Positions 34,812-47,020 are shown, counted from the stretch's first letter. The stretch: 64,000 nt of DNA from Molanna angustata (GCA_963576475.1 OY754964.1:52235892-52299891); one strand, 5' to 3'. The notes: a model not told the origin generated them from the letters alone. Numbers and translations: made by a program.

Positions 34812-35297
34812 CGTTTTCAAATTTTTAACATTTTCATGAAACGAGTTTCTTAATTTATTTTTTATTTCAATATTTTATTATGAAAACTTATTTTTTAATG
34901 CCATTTTATGAAAGTAATGTGCCTTTTTAGCAATTTAAAAATAAAAATACAAAATTTTAAGTTTCCCAAGCTTGGGGTCACTTTGAAATATTTGACAGTT
35001 AAAAAAATTGAGAAACACTGATCAGATATGTTTCAAAATCTAATGGGGTCTAAGCGAGTATTAGATATACAAATTTGAAAAGAATTGAATGAGTACTTTA
35101 GTCTATAATCAATAAAGTAAAATGAACACGCCGTACATAGCACACAGCACATAGAACACACACAGATACATTGTGATGAAACTTTCAGAATACAATCTCA
35201 CCATGATACTAGTTAATAATCTGCAATAAAAAGAATACCCTTAAAAATTTCAAATTCATAACTCCGCACTATATCACCTTCGGGGGTAGTGGAGAGT
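34812..35297 (+). repeat. Family R repeat, 5'-truncated
   Basis: It starts at 'ttttcatgaaacgag' (no CTCCTCACTA block) and ends with a variant terminus 'ttcgggggtagtggagag' + 'taaaa'. The 3' end is kept while the 5' end varies between copies. Confidence 0.75.
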
Positions 35298-36104
35298 AAA
35301 AATATTTCACATCAAACCATTGATTTTTTACGTTCATATTGCCAATGTCAAACGCAGTGGTTCAACCATGTTAAGTAAAAATACATAATATCTACTGTGA
35401 AACAATATTTAATAAACAGTAAGTACTTAAGGCAAACAACACGTACTCTAATGATGTATTTGTAAAAGAATGTAATTTAATTAATATTATATAGGGTACC
35501 CATAGAAGAGGGTACCTATGTATATACATACATAAGCAATATAGGGTTATACTCTTTGACAAAAAGAACCTCAATGACTTTCAAACTTCAGAATTACGTA
35601 TGATTGTTTGACCATTGGATGATCACTAGTAGGTACATACAAATTTAAGAAATCTTTGTATGAAGTTAGATTGAAAAAGCCAATTTTCTAAAAGCATAAC
35701 ATTTTTTCCACTTTTAATAATAGATGCACATTATTTTAATAAAACAATAAAAAAATGATTAATTAAATTTACCATACAAGGAAATAAAATAAAATCAATT
35801 ATTAATAAAAAAAACACGGCACTCGGCTCTGAACGAGCGGTATGTATGTCAAAGAAAGGATTAGTACTTCTCTTGTGTTACGCCGCCGTTAGACAAACAT
35901 GACATTTATGTTACTATCATAAAAGTATATTTTTGCATGAGTTTTCACGAAATAAGACATTTTGAATCTGGCACGGTTCATATTTTAACATCCTGTGTAG
36001 GACGTAGGTATATGTTTCTGTGCGAGTTTTGACATGATATAATATTATACCTACATAAATATCTATCATTCAAGTAAGTTGGAAGGTATATTCATTATTT
36101 CACG
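35298..36104. other. No recognised feature
   Basis: AT-rich, with a short GC-raised patch near 35815-35905. No gene or repeat was identified. Confidence 0.35.
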
Positions 36105-36950
36105 AGTTGCATGTAACACATGAGACACAATTTAAGAGTACGTATCAAACTAAAAACACACATTAATAAATATTTTAAGTTTTCTTATTTTCCAACAACA
36201 ACTGTCGATTTGTTTAAGGGAATTTATTCTCTTAACATATCAAGCGATGATACGCGAGATTTGTATGCCAGGTCTATATTTTTCGTGTTTTTTTCAACTT
36301 TGGAGTAAAAAAAGTCAACTTAGAGGCTACTCAGCATATATGTTATATAAATAGATTATTATTAGATGGGTCGATGGCAGAGCGGTTAGCGTGCTGGGCT
36401 AGTAATCCAGTGGTTGTCAGTTCGAATCCTGCCTTGACCGTTTTCTTTCACCTATAGCATAAGCATTTATGCTTATTTTAGGGAAAGTAGGAAGATACAT
36501 ATATATGTACTTGTTTAGCAAGGACATATTCATTTTGTATGTAATGTTTTTTAACATTTTTTATAAAAATTGAATTTAGTGACATCTTTTCATACAATTT
36601 GTAAGGCATCTCAAAATTTAACAATTATTGTAATAAAATAGTTTAGTGACGACATTTCATAAAAATTGTGTGGCAGTGACCTATACACAATATATTATTA
36701 GGCAATGAAATATAATATCATTGATCTAAGGTGACTAAATAGTTTGATACATAATCTTCAAAATAAATACATACCATCAAACTGTTTTCATATTCTGGGT
36801 AAGAAGGAAGGACTGACCTCTCCATACTACCCTATCTTGACATACATTCCTACATGTTTTGTATAGAGTACAAAATATCTTAAAATATTCAATTGTTTGT
36901 ATTTAGGGGTTTCTATTTCTGTGCGTATTCTTTAACTAAACATACTATCG
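36105..36950 (-). repeat. Rearranged family K copy with inserted SINE-B
   Basis: 36105-36185 is a K 5' end in plus orientation ('gagttgcatgtaacacatga'). From 36191 a minus-orientation K copy begins (AACTGTCGATTTG) and continues, after a SINE-B at 36368-36534, to about 36950 with the middle shortened. The CA-rich part and about 200 bp of the centre are missing at the SINE position. Confidence 0.6.
36368..36534 (+). mobile_element. SINE-B, full length, threonine-tRNA-like
   Basis: It begins 'gggtcgatggcagagcgg' (A box TGGCAGAGCGG). The anticodon arm 'ctgggctagtaatccag' has loop CTAGTAA, i.e. anticodon AGT. The B box is 'agttcgaatcc', and 'gaccg' closes an acceptor-like stem with the start. The body ends 'aaggacatattcat'. 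The tail past the tRNA part and its dispersion show that it is a SINE, not a tRNA gene. Confidence 0.8.
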
Positions 36951-37413
36951 CATGTCTGATAGTTTCCTTGTATTTATTTGTATATTATTATAATTTTAGG
37001 GAGAGGACTTATATAATTGACATCAATGTTCATGACTAGAAAAATATTTTGTTAGATATTTTCATAAGAATAATCTTTGAAAGATTTATTATATTCAGAC
37101 AATGATTTTAGTTTTGATTCACTTCAGCTTATACATCGACGTTATGGATCTTAAATTCTTCAACATGTTTGTATTTCATTTTTTATTTTTATAACTATAA
37201 TAACAACATAATATGAAAAGTTATAAAAATACAGAAATTTCAAGACGACATATAAACGATATTTCATAGTTTGGTGATTTTTTTTTCCAAAAATTGTAAT
37301 AATTTGATCTTAGATTATATATGTTTGATAGGTACCTAAAATTATATAACATGTTTACTTTAAGGAAAATTTAGGTTTCATTAAAAAAAATCGAATATGT
37401 ACCTACTTTACCT

Positions 37414-37610
37414 ACTCATAAAAGTGCAAGACTTGCAAGACTCTTGCTGCAAGACCAAGACCAAGACCAAGACTATGTATGCAAGACCAAGACCAAGACC
37501 AAGACTATACTTGTAAACGCAAGACCAAGACCAAGACCGCGGGTGCAAGACCAAGACCAAGACCAAGACCACCCCGGTCTTGGTCTTGGTCTTGCATTTG
37601 CTCATCACTA
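37414..37610. repeat. CAAGAC/GTCTTG-rich arm, right
   Basis: Four blocks of (CAAGAC)2-4 separated by short spacers, then GGTCTTGGTCTTGG and the terminal 'catttgctcatcacta'. It is the counterpart of the left arm at 31969. Confidence 0.85.
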
Positions 37611-37664
37611 TCCACAACTATATGTCGTAGAGAAATAAGTAATTTATGCGCTTAAAAAGTGCAT

Positions 37665-37865
37665 AAAATCAAAAGGAATATTCGAGAAATTTTTTATTAC
37701 AGGTTTTGTTTTGGGTTTCCGATCATTTGAATCAGGTATATTTTTTTTCATGAGCACACGATAGTTACCCTTACTAACACATGTATTTGGCGGTTTTAAT
37801 ACTTACATCATGTTTTATTCGATTTAGATTTAGCGTTATATGCCCTCTTACATTGTTCACCTAGT
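37665..37865 (-). repeat. Family P repeat
   Basis: In plus orientation: 'ttttgggtttccgatcatt', 'catgagcacacgatagtta', 'tgtatttggcggttttaat' and 'cgttatatgccctctta', the reverse complement of the 13.5-kb order without its hairpin. Confidence 0.65.
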
Positions 37866-38397
37866 ATAAAAACAGCGAGACGAAATACATACGAAAGCAG
37901 TTATAGTTGATAAATGTGCAAACGCGGGGTCGATTTTTTCTCCGGAAATGTTATTTTAAGCTTTTCGAAAGCTGCGCAGTGGCGTACACAATTGACACAA
38001 ATATTATTTTAATGTTAATTTATATTTCGGCACTAATAATAATAATTACCCTGTTTTGAAGTTTCTCATACTAAAGAGGATCATTTAGGTAGGTGATATT
38101 TTATAAAATGAACATTGAAATCTGTAGTAAAGCTGTTTCAAAGTTCAGCATATTAGCGATTCAACTCTAGGTATAATACTTTCGTTTTTATACCACTTAC
38201 AGCATTGTTAATTCATTTATGTATTTGAAAATTTATTCAAATAGGTTTGATTTTGAACTTATCATCACCGACCTGTTAAAATTTAAAGTTATGTAAATTT
38301 AAAAGGAAAATAAAATCATTTATATTTTCATAGCTATGTAAAATAATACGAACCATTTAAATTTGTGAGAACTTTTTGCTGTAAAAATAAAACTTTT

Positions 38398-38831
38398 TAC
38401 TCTCCACACTATGGAATAGTGGAGAGTCATGATTTCACATTTTTTAAGCGTATTTTTTTTTACATCTATTTGTCGGGTATCGTGTAGAGAGCGCACACTG
38501 TGAGTTTCGTCGTGATGATTTTGCAGGTATGTATGGCGTACGGATAATCCTTTTAGTGTCCTCTCTACAGCCCAAACTCTACAGTTCGATCGACTTCATA
38601 TTAACATCATTATGTGTAAAGTGCATACACATAGAACTGATTAATTTTCCATAGACAACTTTTATTTTCTTCTCTATGAATTCATATTTTACGTCGTTTT
38701 TTTGTGCCCTCTCTGCAGCCCAAACTATAAGTCCGATTGACTTCATATTGATATCATTAACGTAAAGTCCATATACTTAGAGATGATTAGTTTTCCATCG
38801 ATATCCATTAATTTCTTCTCAATGATTTCAC
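38398..38831 (-). repeat. Family R-like terminus followed by a diverged tandem duplication
   Basis: 38398-38470 resembles an inverted family R end ('ctctccacactatgg' and 'gtggagagtcatgattt'). Then a unit of about 147 bp occurs twice: 38557 ('gtcctctctacagcccaaac') and 38704 ('gccctctctgcagcccaaac'), both with 'cgacttcatatt'-like and 'ttttccat' words. Confidence 0.5.
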
Positions 38832-40075
38832 CTGTCCAAATTTTCAAAATGATTTCACGGTCTGGAAAATCGAGGTATTTTTATACTGTTTGAAATTTAA
38901 TGATACAATAAAAATACACTCATCAAAATGCATTCAAGGATTGTCAAAATTAAAAGAAAAAAATCTATAGTCTGCCATATCAATATGCAATAAATTTTAT
39001 ATTCGTATGAAAAATGAATATAATAGAAGTAAAATAATTTCTGTATGGGAAAATTAAGTGATCAACTTCATATTGATATTGTATGTCTCTTTATAGACAC
39101 CACTTCTATCTTCCTCAAGGGGTAGGCAGTGAGAACCGAACACCGCAGTCTTTATCACATACATCGTCTCATCAACATTGATACACTGTCTCAATACATA
39201 TTCATCTTGCTAGTAATGCAATTTTACTTACTAACAGGTATAATGTAGGAAATGCATACAATGAATTTCGTGACAATGTTTTTGTGTGTATGGTGTATTG
39301 TCCAAGTTTCTATGAAATACAAGAATGAACCCATTTCGATAATATTGCTACACCACTGAATTTAGGAAGGATTTACCCGATACCATATTAACATTATAAA
39401 AAAACACGTGTTTTAAAACCAGATGTTGACACTTAATAGCTACATATATTTAAGTATAATTAATATTCTTCACATTGTATCGGCCACCTTCATTTTTTGG
39501 TACCCCACCACCACCCGCTCAGCATATGGGGACTGTAAACGTCCCCTTCAAAGGATGCTAAGTGAGAGTCAAAAAAATGCATAGCTCATGTAGCTCTCTG
39601 GATCAGCAATCTCGACATCACAGAGCAAAAATATCAATTGACGTTCATAGAATATTGACACTCGGGGAATATATTGACTTCAGATCTTTTTAAATGTAAA
39701 GCATCAGAGGTGTGACCAAGATCTCCGTAAAAAAATAACCTTACGGGAATTTACCAATAGTAAGGCACCATAACTATGACAGAACTTTTTAAAGGCTTTA
39801 AATTGTAATTGTAAATTGTAAGTCGTCAAATAGGTGTAGAGGGAACTGAACGCCACACTTTCCTTTATTAATATTCATGATTCAATCTCTCATCCACAAT
39901 TTATTTCTCTTCCTTCATCTCTATTGAGATGTTTCAAAAATACCTATAGTAGGTACATCTGGTACATTGATACTTGTATATGTTTCATTGTTCCCATACC
40001 TAGCATTGGTTTAGTACAGAAAATAATTTCAATCTCTTTATCCTATTTTCCTATACATTTCCTTTACGCATAACT
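38832..40075. other. Unassigned; LINE L-C traces
   Basis: 39110-39235 in plus orientation ('ggggtaggcagtgagaaccg', 'catacatcgtctcatcaac') resembles the minus-strand L-C 3' end. 39835-39960 may be a more degraded one. The remainder was not recognised. Confidence 0.4.
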
Positions 40076-40125
40076 GTCGCTGGTTATCTCACAATATGGA
40101 GAATGTCGGAATGGTATGAATTTAT
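40076..40125 (+). repeat. Family H 3' end fragment
   Basis: 'ctgtcgctggttatctcac' and 'ggaatggtatgaat' correspond to the last about 50 bp of family H. Confidence 0.5.
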
Positions 40126-40324
40126 ATAGGTAATTGTATGATAGGTATACATATACATATGTAGATGTTATTATTGAATTACAAATCCTCCCTCCCCTCT
40201 CTTAACATCTATTTCCTTCCTTCCTTTGTTGCTGTAAATTTACTCTTAATAATCATACGTGTTTCTTTCCGTTTGTTATAAATTTAATGCACCTACCACT
40301 ATACTATCTATGACATCACGTTGC

Positions 40325-40416
40325 TTTGGTTGGTTGGAAGAAATTGCCTTGTGGCAATTAACCCGCCATTGTACACACTGGGTATTGTATATGAAGCTTA
40401 ATAAATAAATAAAAAT
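40325..40416 (+). mobile_element. LINE 3' tail fragment ('attgcc' type)
   Basis: 'ggttggaagaaattgcctt' and 'ggcaattaacccgccattg', then an AATA-rich end. Confidence 0.6.
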
Positions 40417-41188
40417 AAACATGATGATTAAAAAAATCATTAAATTTAACGACATTAAAATATAACACTGTACACAATATTGAAGTAAAATAAATAAATA
40501 AACAATAATTAATTTAATTTTTATATTTAGACAATTTAAGCAGTAAACTTATATGGCTGAAAATACTCATTGCGGGTAAAGAACCATCTAAAAATAAATA
40601 AAATAAAAACATTCATATACGTGAATTTGACAACAAAGACACGGGCGGTGATTAATTTAAATATTATGCATATTTTTTGGCAGCACAATGACCAAGATGA
40701 AAACTAATGATGCGATTTTACAAGAAACACAATAATATGAAATAATTCCCTCTCAGCTGCAACAAACTGACCATACAGTTGACAAGTCAATAAACCGACC
40801 AAATAATGGGTCACAGATTGAACACAGTGTAGGTACTAGAATTGCTCACAAGTGATATCAATAAAACAAAACGAAATGGGACGTATATTAGTTAAATTAT
40901 TAAAACGAATAAAGACTAGATGTTTGCAATTTATGTACAGAATATAGGTCAAATAAATTAAACGAAAAACTCAAACAAGTCATTTCAATTAACTATGTTA
41001 TATAATATTTTCATATAATAAGTTATGCCACTACAAGCGCATGATATTTCAATGCACTTAACGATAAAACTTATGCAATAAAATATAAATCAATAAAGAA
41101 ATAATATAAATATGTAAACAGAATATTATTCCAAAGGTTTATTTTGTTGCCATTGTCATTAACCTACTTTAAGTTATTTTTTATATTG
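40417..41188. other. No recognised feature
   Basis: AT-rich; nothing supportable was seen. Confidence 0.4.
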
Positions 41189-41311
41189 GAATGAATATGT
41201 CCTTGTAAACTAAGCATAAATGCTTGCGCTATAGGTGAACGTCGTGGCAGGATTCGAACTCTGGCGACCACTGGATTACTTATCCAGCGCACTAACCGCA
41301 CTACCACATTG
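41189..41311 (-). mobile_element. SINE-B, shortened body
   Basis: In plus orientation it starts 'gaatgaatatgtccttgt' and ends in the tRNA-like head ('aggattcgaactctggcg', 'cactggattactta', 'ctaaccgcactaccac'). About 40 bp of the body is missing compared with the copy at 61.1 kb. Confidence 0.75.
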
Positions 41312-41526
41312 CAAATATACATTTTTCTTACATTTTAAGCTAACTATTTCCAAGATGTTGACAAATAACTATAATGTACCTACATATATAATTACAGTAA
41401 AAAATGTTTTTTTTAAACAGTTCATTTTAAAAAATGAAATATAAGTATATAAAAGAAATAAACAAGGTTGATATTAATTACTTTGGCCAATGAGACACGT
41501 TCTAAATTGTATAGGTAATGTCCACT

Positions 41527-41986
41527 TATGATCAACATTTCAGTCTTGCAGTCTTAACGTGGTCTCGCGAGTCTTCAAGACCAATACCAAAAGGTGCAAG
41601 ACCTAAACACCAGCTTTTACAAGACCTGTAGCCTTAGGCTGCCTGTCCATTGATGCGGAGCGAGGCGGCGGAGTGGAGAAACGGAGAAATATTAACCAAT
41701 AGGATTGCATAAAATCTCCGCTCCGCGATTTTATGAAATCCTATTGGTTAATATTTCTCCGTTTCTCCGCTCCGCCGCCTCGCTCCGCATCAATGGGCCA
41801 TGCAAGAGTTATAAATTGGTTTTATTTGTCATATTTCATTTTTTGTCATACCTATAATATATTTGTCATATTACAGCTAAAAAAAACACAAAAAATATTA
41901 TTTTTTAAAAGCCGCAAGACTTGCAAGATCAACTTTGGGTATACAAGACCACATGACCACCCTGGTCTTGCATTTGCTCACCACTA
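41527..41986. mobile_element. CAAGAC-type hAT-like MITE, interrupted by a foldback
   Basis: The right end 'catttgctcaccacta' matches the 37.6-kb terminus with one change. The left end ('atgatcaacatttcagtc') is degraded. GTCTTG/CAAGAC words occupy both flanks, and a GC-rich foldback (41647-41796) lies inside. No flanking duplication was identified. Confidence 0.6.
41647..41796. mobile_element. GC-rich foldback element, 60-bp arms
   Basis: The left arm (41647-41706, from CCATTGATGCGGAGCGAGG) and the right arm (41737-41796) are reverse complements with one mismatch. The pairing resumes inside (CATAAAATC / GATTTTATG) around the centre TCCGCTCCGC. The arms are rich in GGAGCG/CCGCTCC, far from the local base composition, which fits a recently arrived small MITE nested in the older CAAGAC element. 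Confidence 0.85.
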
Positions 41987-42949
41987 ATAATGTAATTTGT
42001 ATTTTACTGTCAATATAATATTGTACATACCTACCTTACCTTGTAGGTATGGTATATATTACTGAGGTCATCATAAACACGAATTACTTGTGTTGTTAAA
42101 TCATTTCACAATTACTTTTTTTATTATTTACATAATTAAAAAACGTTGATATTTTTTTTTATTATTAAGTTCACAATAACATATACAAAATATAAAACAA
42201 ACAAACTATATAGAAAAGATTCACAGTAAGACAAAACATATTTCCCTTTACTAGAGTGCAAGCACTCGTGTGTAAAGGAGACAATTTAATACAGAATACA
42301 CAAAATATTATACATACATAATTATTATCTATACAAAAACAAGTCAATATAATTTACATATCAGTCAAATAATAAGTTTAATTTATTCTTATTGTTCTTT
42401 ATATATTAAAAGATTTATTATGTCTAAACATTAAACTTAAATATCCATAAGAAAAACGTAATAGAACTTCCACTGTGATTTTTTTTCAGATTTTCAGTAA
42501 AATATAAATATTCTTCAGAAAAAATTTGAATTTTTTTTTCTCGTTTTAGGAATTAATATTTTGCCATGAAAATGTATATTTTTTTATTTGATCTCTGTTT
42601 CCAAATATTTCTCGAAATTTCACGAAGTGAACTGTTTAAACGACAAATCCTTGTTCTATTCTATTTCCTTACAGACTCATTCCTTGTGTTCTATTATTTT
42701 TTAAATAATTCTTTTTATATCATTGCTGTTAATCCGAGGTAACTACTTGTATTATTCTGTCGCAAACAATGATACTAAATCGCAATTATTCGCAATTAAG
42801 AATTTATTACGAAAACACTTTCCACTTTCAATCTCCTTGTAAATATAACTTTTTACTCTTGTAAAAATATCTCATTTTCCAATCCTTGTATCCTTTTTTA
42901 CCTCTCCCTATTATGTACTTTACATTTTTTTATGTACCAATACATATTT
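41987..42949. other. No recognised feature
   Basis: Very AT-rich, with long T runs. No gene or repeat was identified. Confidence 0.4.
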
Positions 42950-44427
42950 ATTTATTTTATTTATTTATTTATTTGTCACACCATTTAAATAATCTTTATT
43001 AAAATAGATAACTGCTGCCCAACTAGGTATACCTGTTCTAGGGCTAGCAGTGTACATATTATTACATTTCACAGGAGTAACTATTTGCATTTTTTTAAAT
43101 TAATCTAAACAATATAAACTTAACTATTTAAAAATAATCAAAACAATATAAACTTAACTATAACACATATAGAAAAAATGTAATTTTAGTCATCATGATA
43201 TGCATATTATACATAGTATTGTAAAAGTAGGTATCTTGTAATTTTATTTGTTAATTGCACAAAATAAACTGAAATAGTATTTCTTGGGAATACTGAACTG
43301 ACAGAGCATAGATATGATCCGTCAGTCATATCTTTATTCAGTCGCGCCTCAAATCAAATCAAGACAGCACAAAATTTATAAAACAATTAGGATTTTTTGT
43401 AAAAAGTAAATAAAAAAAAAAAAATAACAATTATATAAATGATGTCCTTTTACACTACGATGTCGAATATTTGATATATTTTAGTTCTCCCGTAGTTCAT
43501 GATGTATTCGGAACATTTTCTTTTAAATGATTTCAGCGATACTATTTCTTTTAATGATGTAGGCAACATGTTATAAATTCTGGGGGCAATGAAAATAAAA
43601 TTTCTTTGACCAAAAGTAGTTCTCATGTGTGGAATTGCATAGTTTGCAGCGGTGCTGGCTCGTGTAGCTATAGATTGTTGTGTTTTCGGGTAAACTAATT
43701 TATTTTTATGAAAATTTGTTAGTACATAATGTAAAAAGATTTGTTTCGGATCAAAAACTTTAAATTCACTGTATAAATCTTTAGTGGGGTAGTCAAGGGG
43801 TTTGCTGAGTATTATTTTTATTATACATCGTTGAGCTAAACATAGTTTTTCCATAATGGTGTCGGCACACCCTCCCCAACCAACAATTCCATATGTGAGT
43901 AAAGAATGTGTCAACGCGTAGTACACTTGTTTTATTGTTTTATTATCCAGGATCTTTCGGAGTTCTCTATAAATATATCCTAGTTTGACTATTTTACTTG
44001 ACAGGATTTCTACATGATCACGCCATCGTAGATTATTGTCAATGACAAGGCCAAGGTAGTTTATGTTCGATACTTTTTCTAGTATGGCGCAGGTACACGA
44101 TGATTGATTGGGGCAACAATGTATTTTTATAGAGAACTCGTTTGAAACAGGCTGTCCTGCTTGGGTAGGACTAAAAGTAATGTACTTAGTTTTGTTTACA
44201 TTAATTGTAAGTAAATTATTATTTAACCAAGTTTTTACATTGTTTATGCCTTCTTCAGCTAATTCAAAGACTCGTTTCCAATTTTTGTCATTTACAATTA
44301 AAACAGTGTCATCAACAAAACATATTATTTCACCGTCCACGGGAAGGTCGGCCAGATTGTTAATATAAATAAGAAAAAGAATAGGTCCTAAAATGCTACC
44401 CTGGGGGACCCCATATGTAATCTATAT
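42950..44427 (-). pseudogene. LINE L-B: reverse transcriptase 3' half with 3' UTR
   Basis: On the minus strand a frame runs from about 44427 to the stop at 43450 (about 325 codons). It opens with the RT core 'GVPQGSILGPILFLIYINN', followed about 20 residues later by the catalytic box FVDDT (a variant of [FY]ADD). The thumb blocks 'WLNNNLLTINVNKTKYI', 'INYLGLVID' and 'RWRDHV' follow, then a C-terminal half with 'LLTYGIVGWGG' and 'FIFIAPRIYNMLP'. A stop lies just upstream of the PQGS block, so the endonuclease and N-terminal RT domains are lost. The 3' UTR is about 480 bp, contains an internal duplication near 43085-43160 and ends in AAAT repeats. The family is CR1/jockey-like. A second copy at 48.9-50.5 kb confirms the 3' end. 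It cannot be autonomous. Confidence 0.9.
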
Positions 44428-44477
44428 AATATTGATTACATTTGTACTACACACGCTAATTACATCAAGAAATAGTA

Positions 44478-44545
44478 TGGATGGTTGCAAGATATTGCCA
44501 TAAGACCCAAAAACCTCCAATTATGCACCATTTTGTATTCGATTA
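44478..44545 (+). mobile_element. LINE 3' tail fragment ('attgcc' type)
   Basis: 'ggatggttgcaagatattgcc' (first 20 bases kept in related copies), 'ataagacc' and 'caattatgcacc', a diverged copy of the tail at 40.3 kb. Confidence 0.5.
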
Positions 44546-44637
44546 TGAAAAATATATTTTAAAAATAAAAAGAATTACAAATATTCAATTTTTAACAGTA
44601 GGTAGGTACTGAAAAACCGTATACCTGATAACTAATC

Positions 44638-44770
44638 TGGCGGGAAAGTCTGGTCAATAGGCGGAATCAAAACCCTGACGATTACCCATATCATGGATAT
44701 AATTATATTATAGAGTCCTAAAATATCTTTCTTTATAGGATAATTATATCCATGGTATGGGTAAACATAG
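44638..44770. mobile_element. Partial second copy of the 52-bp-TIR MITE
   Basis: 'ggcgggaaagtctggtca', 'ggcggaatcaaaaccctgac' and 'gattacccatatcatggata' follow the left end of the 2991-3440 element with several substitutions. After about 100 bp it meets an inverted piece ('tatatccatggtatgggtaa'). Confidence 0.7.
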
Positions 44771-46769
44771 ATGTTTTTTAACAGATTTATAATTATCTCA
44801 ATAGAGACGAAGTTGGAATATTTATTGTAGGAGAACCGGGAAATCAAGGCACCTACAGGGCTTACGACCTGTCATCGGCTGGTTTACGTGATCACTTTAT
44901 GCGCTTGCGCAACGTTCACCAATTATGCCTTTTAATGAGATCCCTATCAATTCAATTTTGAAAGTTCTATATATTGTAATACTGAAATTCTTTTCGATTG
45001 AAAATAAGGAATTTTTACTACAGCCATCTATGGGTGAAATTATGAACAACAATCTTATTATTTTTATTTATTTTATTGGAACGCCATCTATTGAGAGAAT
45101 TGGTTTTTTGTAAATAATGAAAGCTACAATTCTTATATCTGAGGTGACAATGCATTTTTCGCATATGCAATAATAAAAATATTCGATAGATGTTTTTGAT
45201 TAAGCTTGTTGAACCCCCCTCAGAATACGAATTTTACGATTTTTTACGGATAATCATTGAATTTATAGACCTGAATGTGCGTTGTGTGATTTATTCAATG
45301 ACTTGGAAGGTTTCGAAATCAGTTCCCATAAGCAGAACGCGTATTAGTGATGGATATAAAAAAATGGATATAAAGTATTTCTTTCGCACAATTGTTTGAA
45401 AAAAATGGGTTCACAATTAAGTAAATACATTTAAATATAACGGCATTGAACTGTTTTGCAAAATTTAACTCCAAAGCTGAATTCTTGGATACAAATGTAA
45501 CTTAGTTTGACCATGAATGAAAACGTGCGCCGATAGTTTCGACACGGACGAAAAAATGCATAATACAACGTGCTTCTTAAATATCCATACACCAAAAAAA
45601 AAACGATGATACCCGATGTGGCACGAAGCAGACACGAACCGAAAGCAAAGGCGAACATAGTGACCGCGTGACCTCAACAAATCTCAAGGACGAACATTCA
45701 CGAACATACAAAAATCAAATTGATAAAAAAAGCAGACGACGAGTGTGTTTATTAATGTTCTCGTTTCAAAACTACTTGGATAAGCTGCGGAGAATGTGGA
45801 AAAAACATAGTTTGTCCGTTCAAGAAATTTGCAAATAAAATGTTAGCATATTATATTAGAGATATACATATATAAACACTCAAGAGATTGCCTTTTGTAG
45901 ATGTCACTCGAGATCTAGAAGATCTGGACTGTGTATTCCTGGGATGCCCAATTAGAGATCGATACGATTTATTTATTTATTTGTAACTTATTGTACAAAG
46001 TTACAAATAAAAAAATAAATTGTATTGTACTTATTGTACAAATTTTTTCAACAAATAATTTATTTTTACAATTTTTGTTGTGTGTGCATGACTCATAATG
46101 AAATATTATGTTTGGAAAGAGAGAAAGAGGGATGCATTCGCTTGAATGCGTAGCGTATGTATGTACATGTACTTATATTACATGTAAATGTATCTATAAA
46201 TAAACAACGCAATAGACAATAATATACATAAAACTAGCTCACCTTAGCACAGGCTATGCCTAGTGAAGGGGCTAGTAACAAAGATACAAACAAACAGAGA
46301 TAGCTTTAACTATGTAAGCAATGGTGAAATAATGAAATTATATTTATTGAAATGAAATAACTTTTATTTACTTTGTAAGTCTACTATGTATGAATAAGCT
46401 TATATTACCTTCAATCATTTTGTATCTTATATCTACTCTATGTTTTTGGATATAAATAAATAAAAAAAAAGGAAAAGCTTTTAGTAGCAGGCAGACACTA
46501 CGCAGACGAGATTTTTCACCCATAGCTTTCGACTCCATGCTTTATTTTGCTTTAAGTATATCAGAGCATTTTTTTATATATTTTTTTTTCTATTTTCATT
46601 GTTTTTAATAATATTATCACTTTTATATACGGTTGATGTTACCATCAAGCAATACAGTGTGACTATCTCGAGATAAGTACATTGGCCCCGGCACAGGTTT
46701 ATTTACTTAGTGGAGCATTGCAGATTCAATAATTATTGTAATGTTTATCAGTGTATGTATAATGTATAT
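44771..46769. other. Mostly unassigned
   Basis: Two CCATCTAT-containing motifs sit at 45021 and 45081. 45976-46012 is a short AT-rich inverted repeat (TTTATTTGTAACTT / AAGTTACAAATAAA). 45480-45690 is less AT-rich, with overlapping minus ORFs and no recognised domain. Confidence 0.35.
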
Positions 46770-46829
46770 AATTTGTACACTGGTGGGTTTATTGTCAAAC
46801 GGCAATTTCTTCCAGCCAACCAGAGTTAA
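46770..46829 (-). mobile_element. LINE 3' tail fragment ('attgcc' type)
   Basis: In plus orientation: 'gtacactggtgggtttattg', 'acggcaatttcttccagcc', 'aaccag'. Confidence 0.6.
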
Positions 46830-47020
46830 TGTTGATATAGGTACAATACAATAATATGTACCTACTACGGCAAAAAGGTTACGATATGACAAAAAAAGAT
46901 TACAAAAGAAATGTCAAAAAAAAGAAAAAGACAAAAAAGTTTAAATATAACAACAGTTGATAAAAATGATAAGAAAACAAAAGGATAACAAGAGGGAGAG
47001 GAAGAAGAAATCAGATGGAT

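Larger units (their letters stand above)
31969..37610. mobile_element. 5.6-kb segment with hAT-type termini and 8-bp flanking repeat
   Basis: The left end TAGTGATGAGCAAA (31969) is preceded by TCCACAAC (31961-31968). The right end, TTTGCTCATCACTA (to 37610), is its perfect reverse complement over 14 bp and is followed by TCCACAAC (37611-37618). hAT transposons duplicate 8 bp and begin with a YARNG-type terminus; TAGTG fits. Both arms are rich in CAAGAC/GTCTTG repeats. The interior holds family K, H, R and SINE-B copies but no recognisable transposase. Either an original hAT-derived element grew by later insertions, or two short MITEs happen to share flanks. Confidence 0.5.

Noticed and set aside
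36368..36440. tRNA-Thr(AGT) gene
   Set aside because: It continues into a body shared by five dispersed copies and has damaged stems; it is the head of SINE-B.
43450..44340. Intact 296-residue reverse transcriptase starting at 44340
   Set aside because: The apparent start is an internal GTG; the frame continues upstream through the PQGS block to a stop, so it is a truncated LINE polymerase rather than a gene with its own start.
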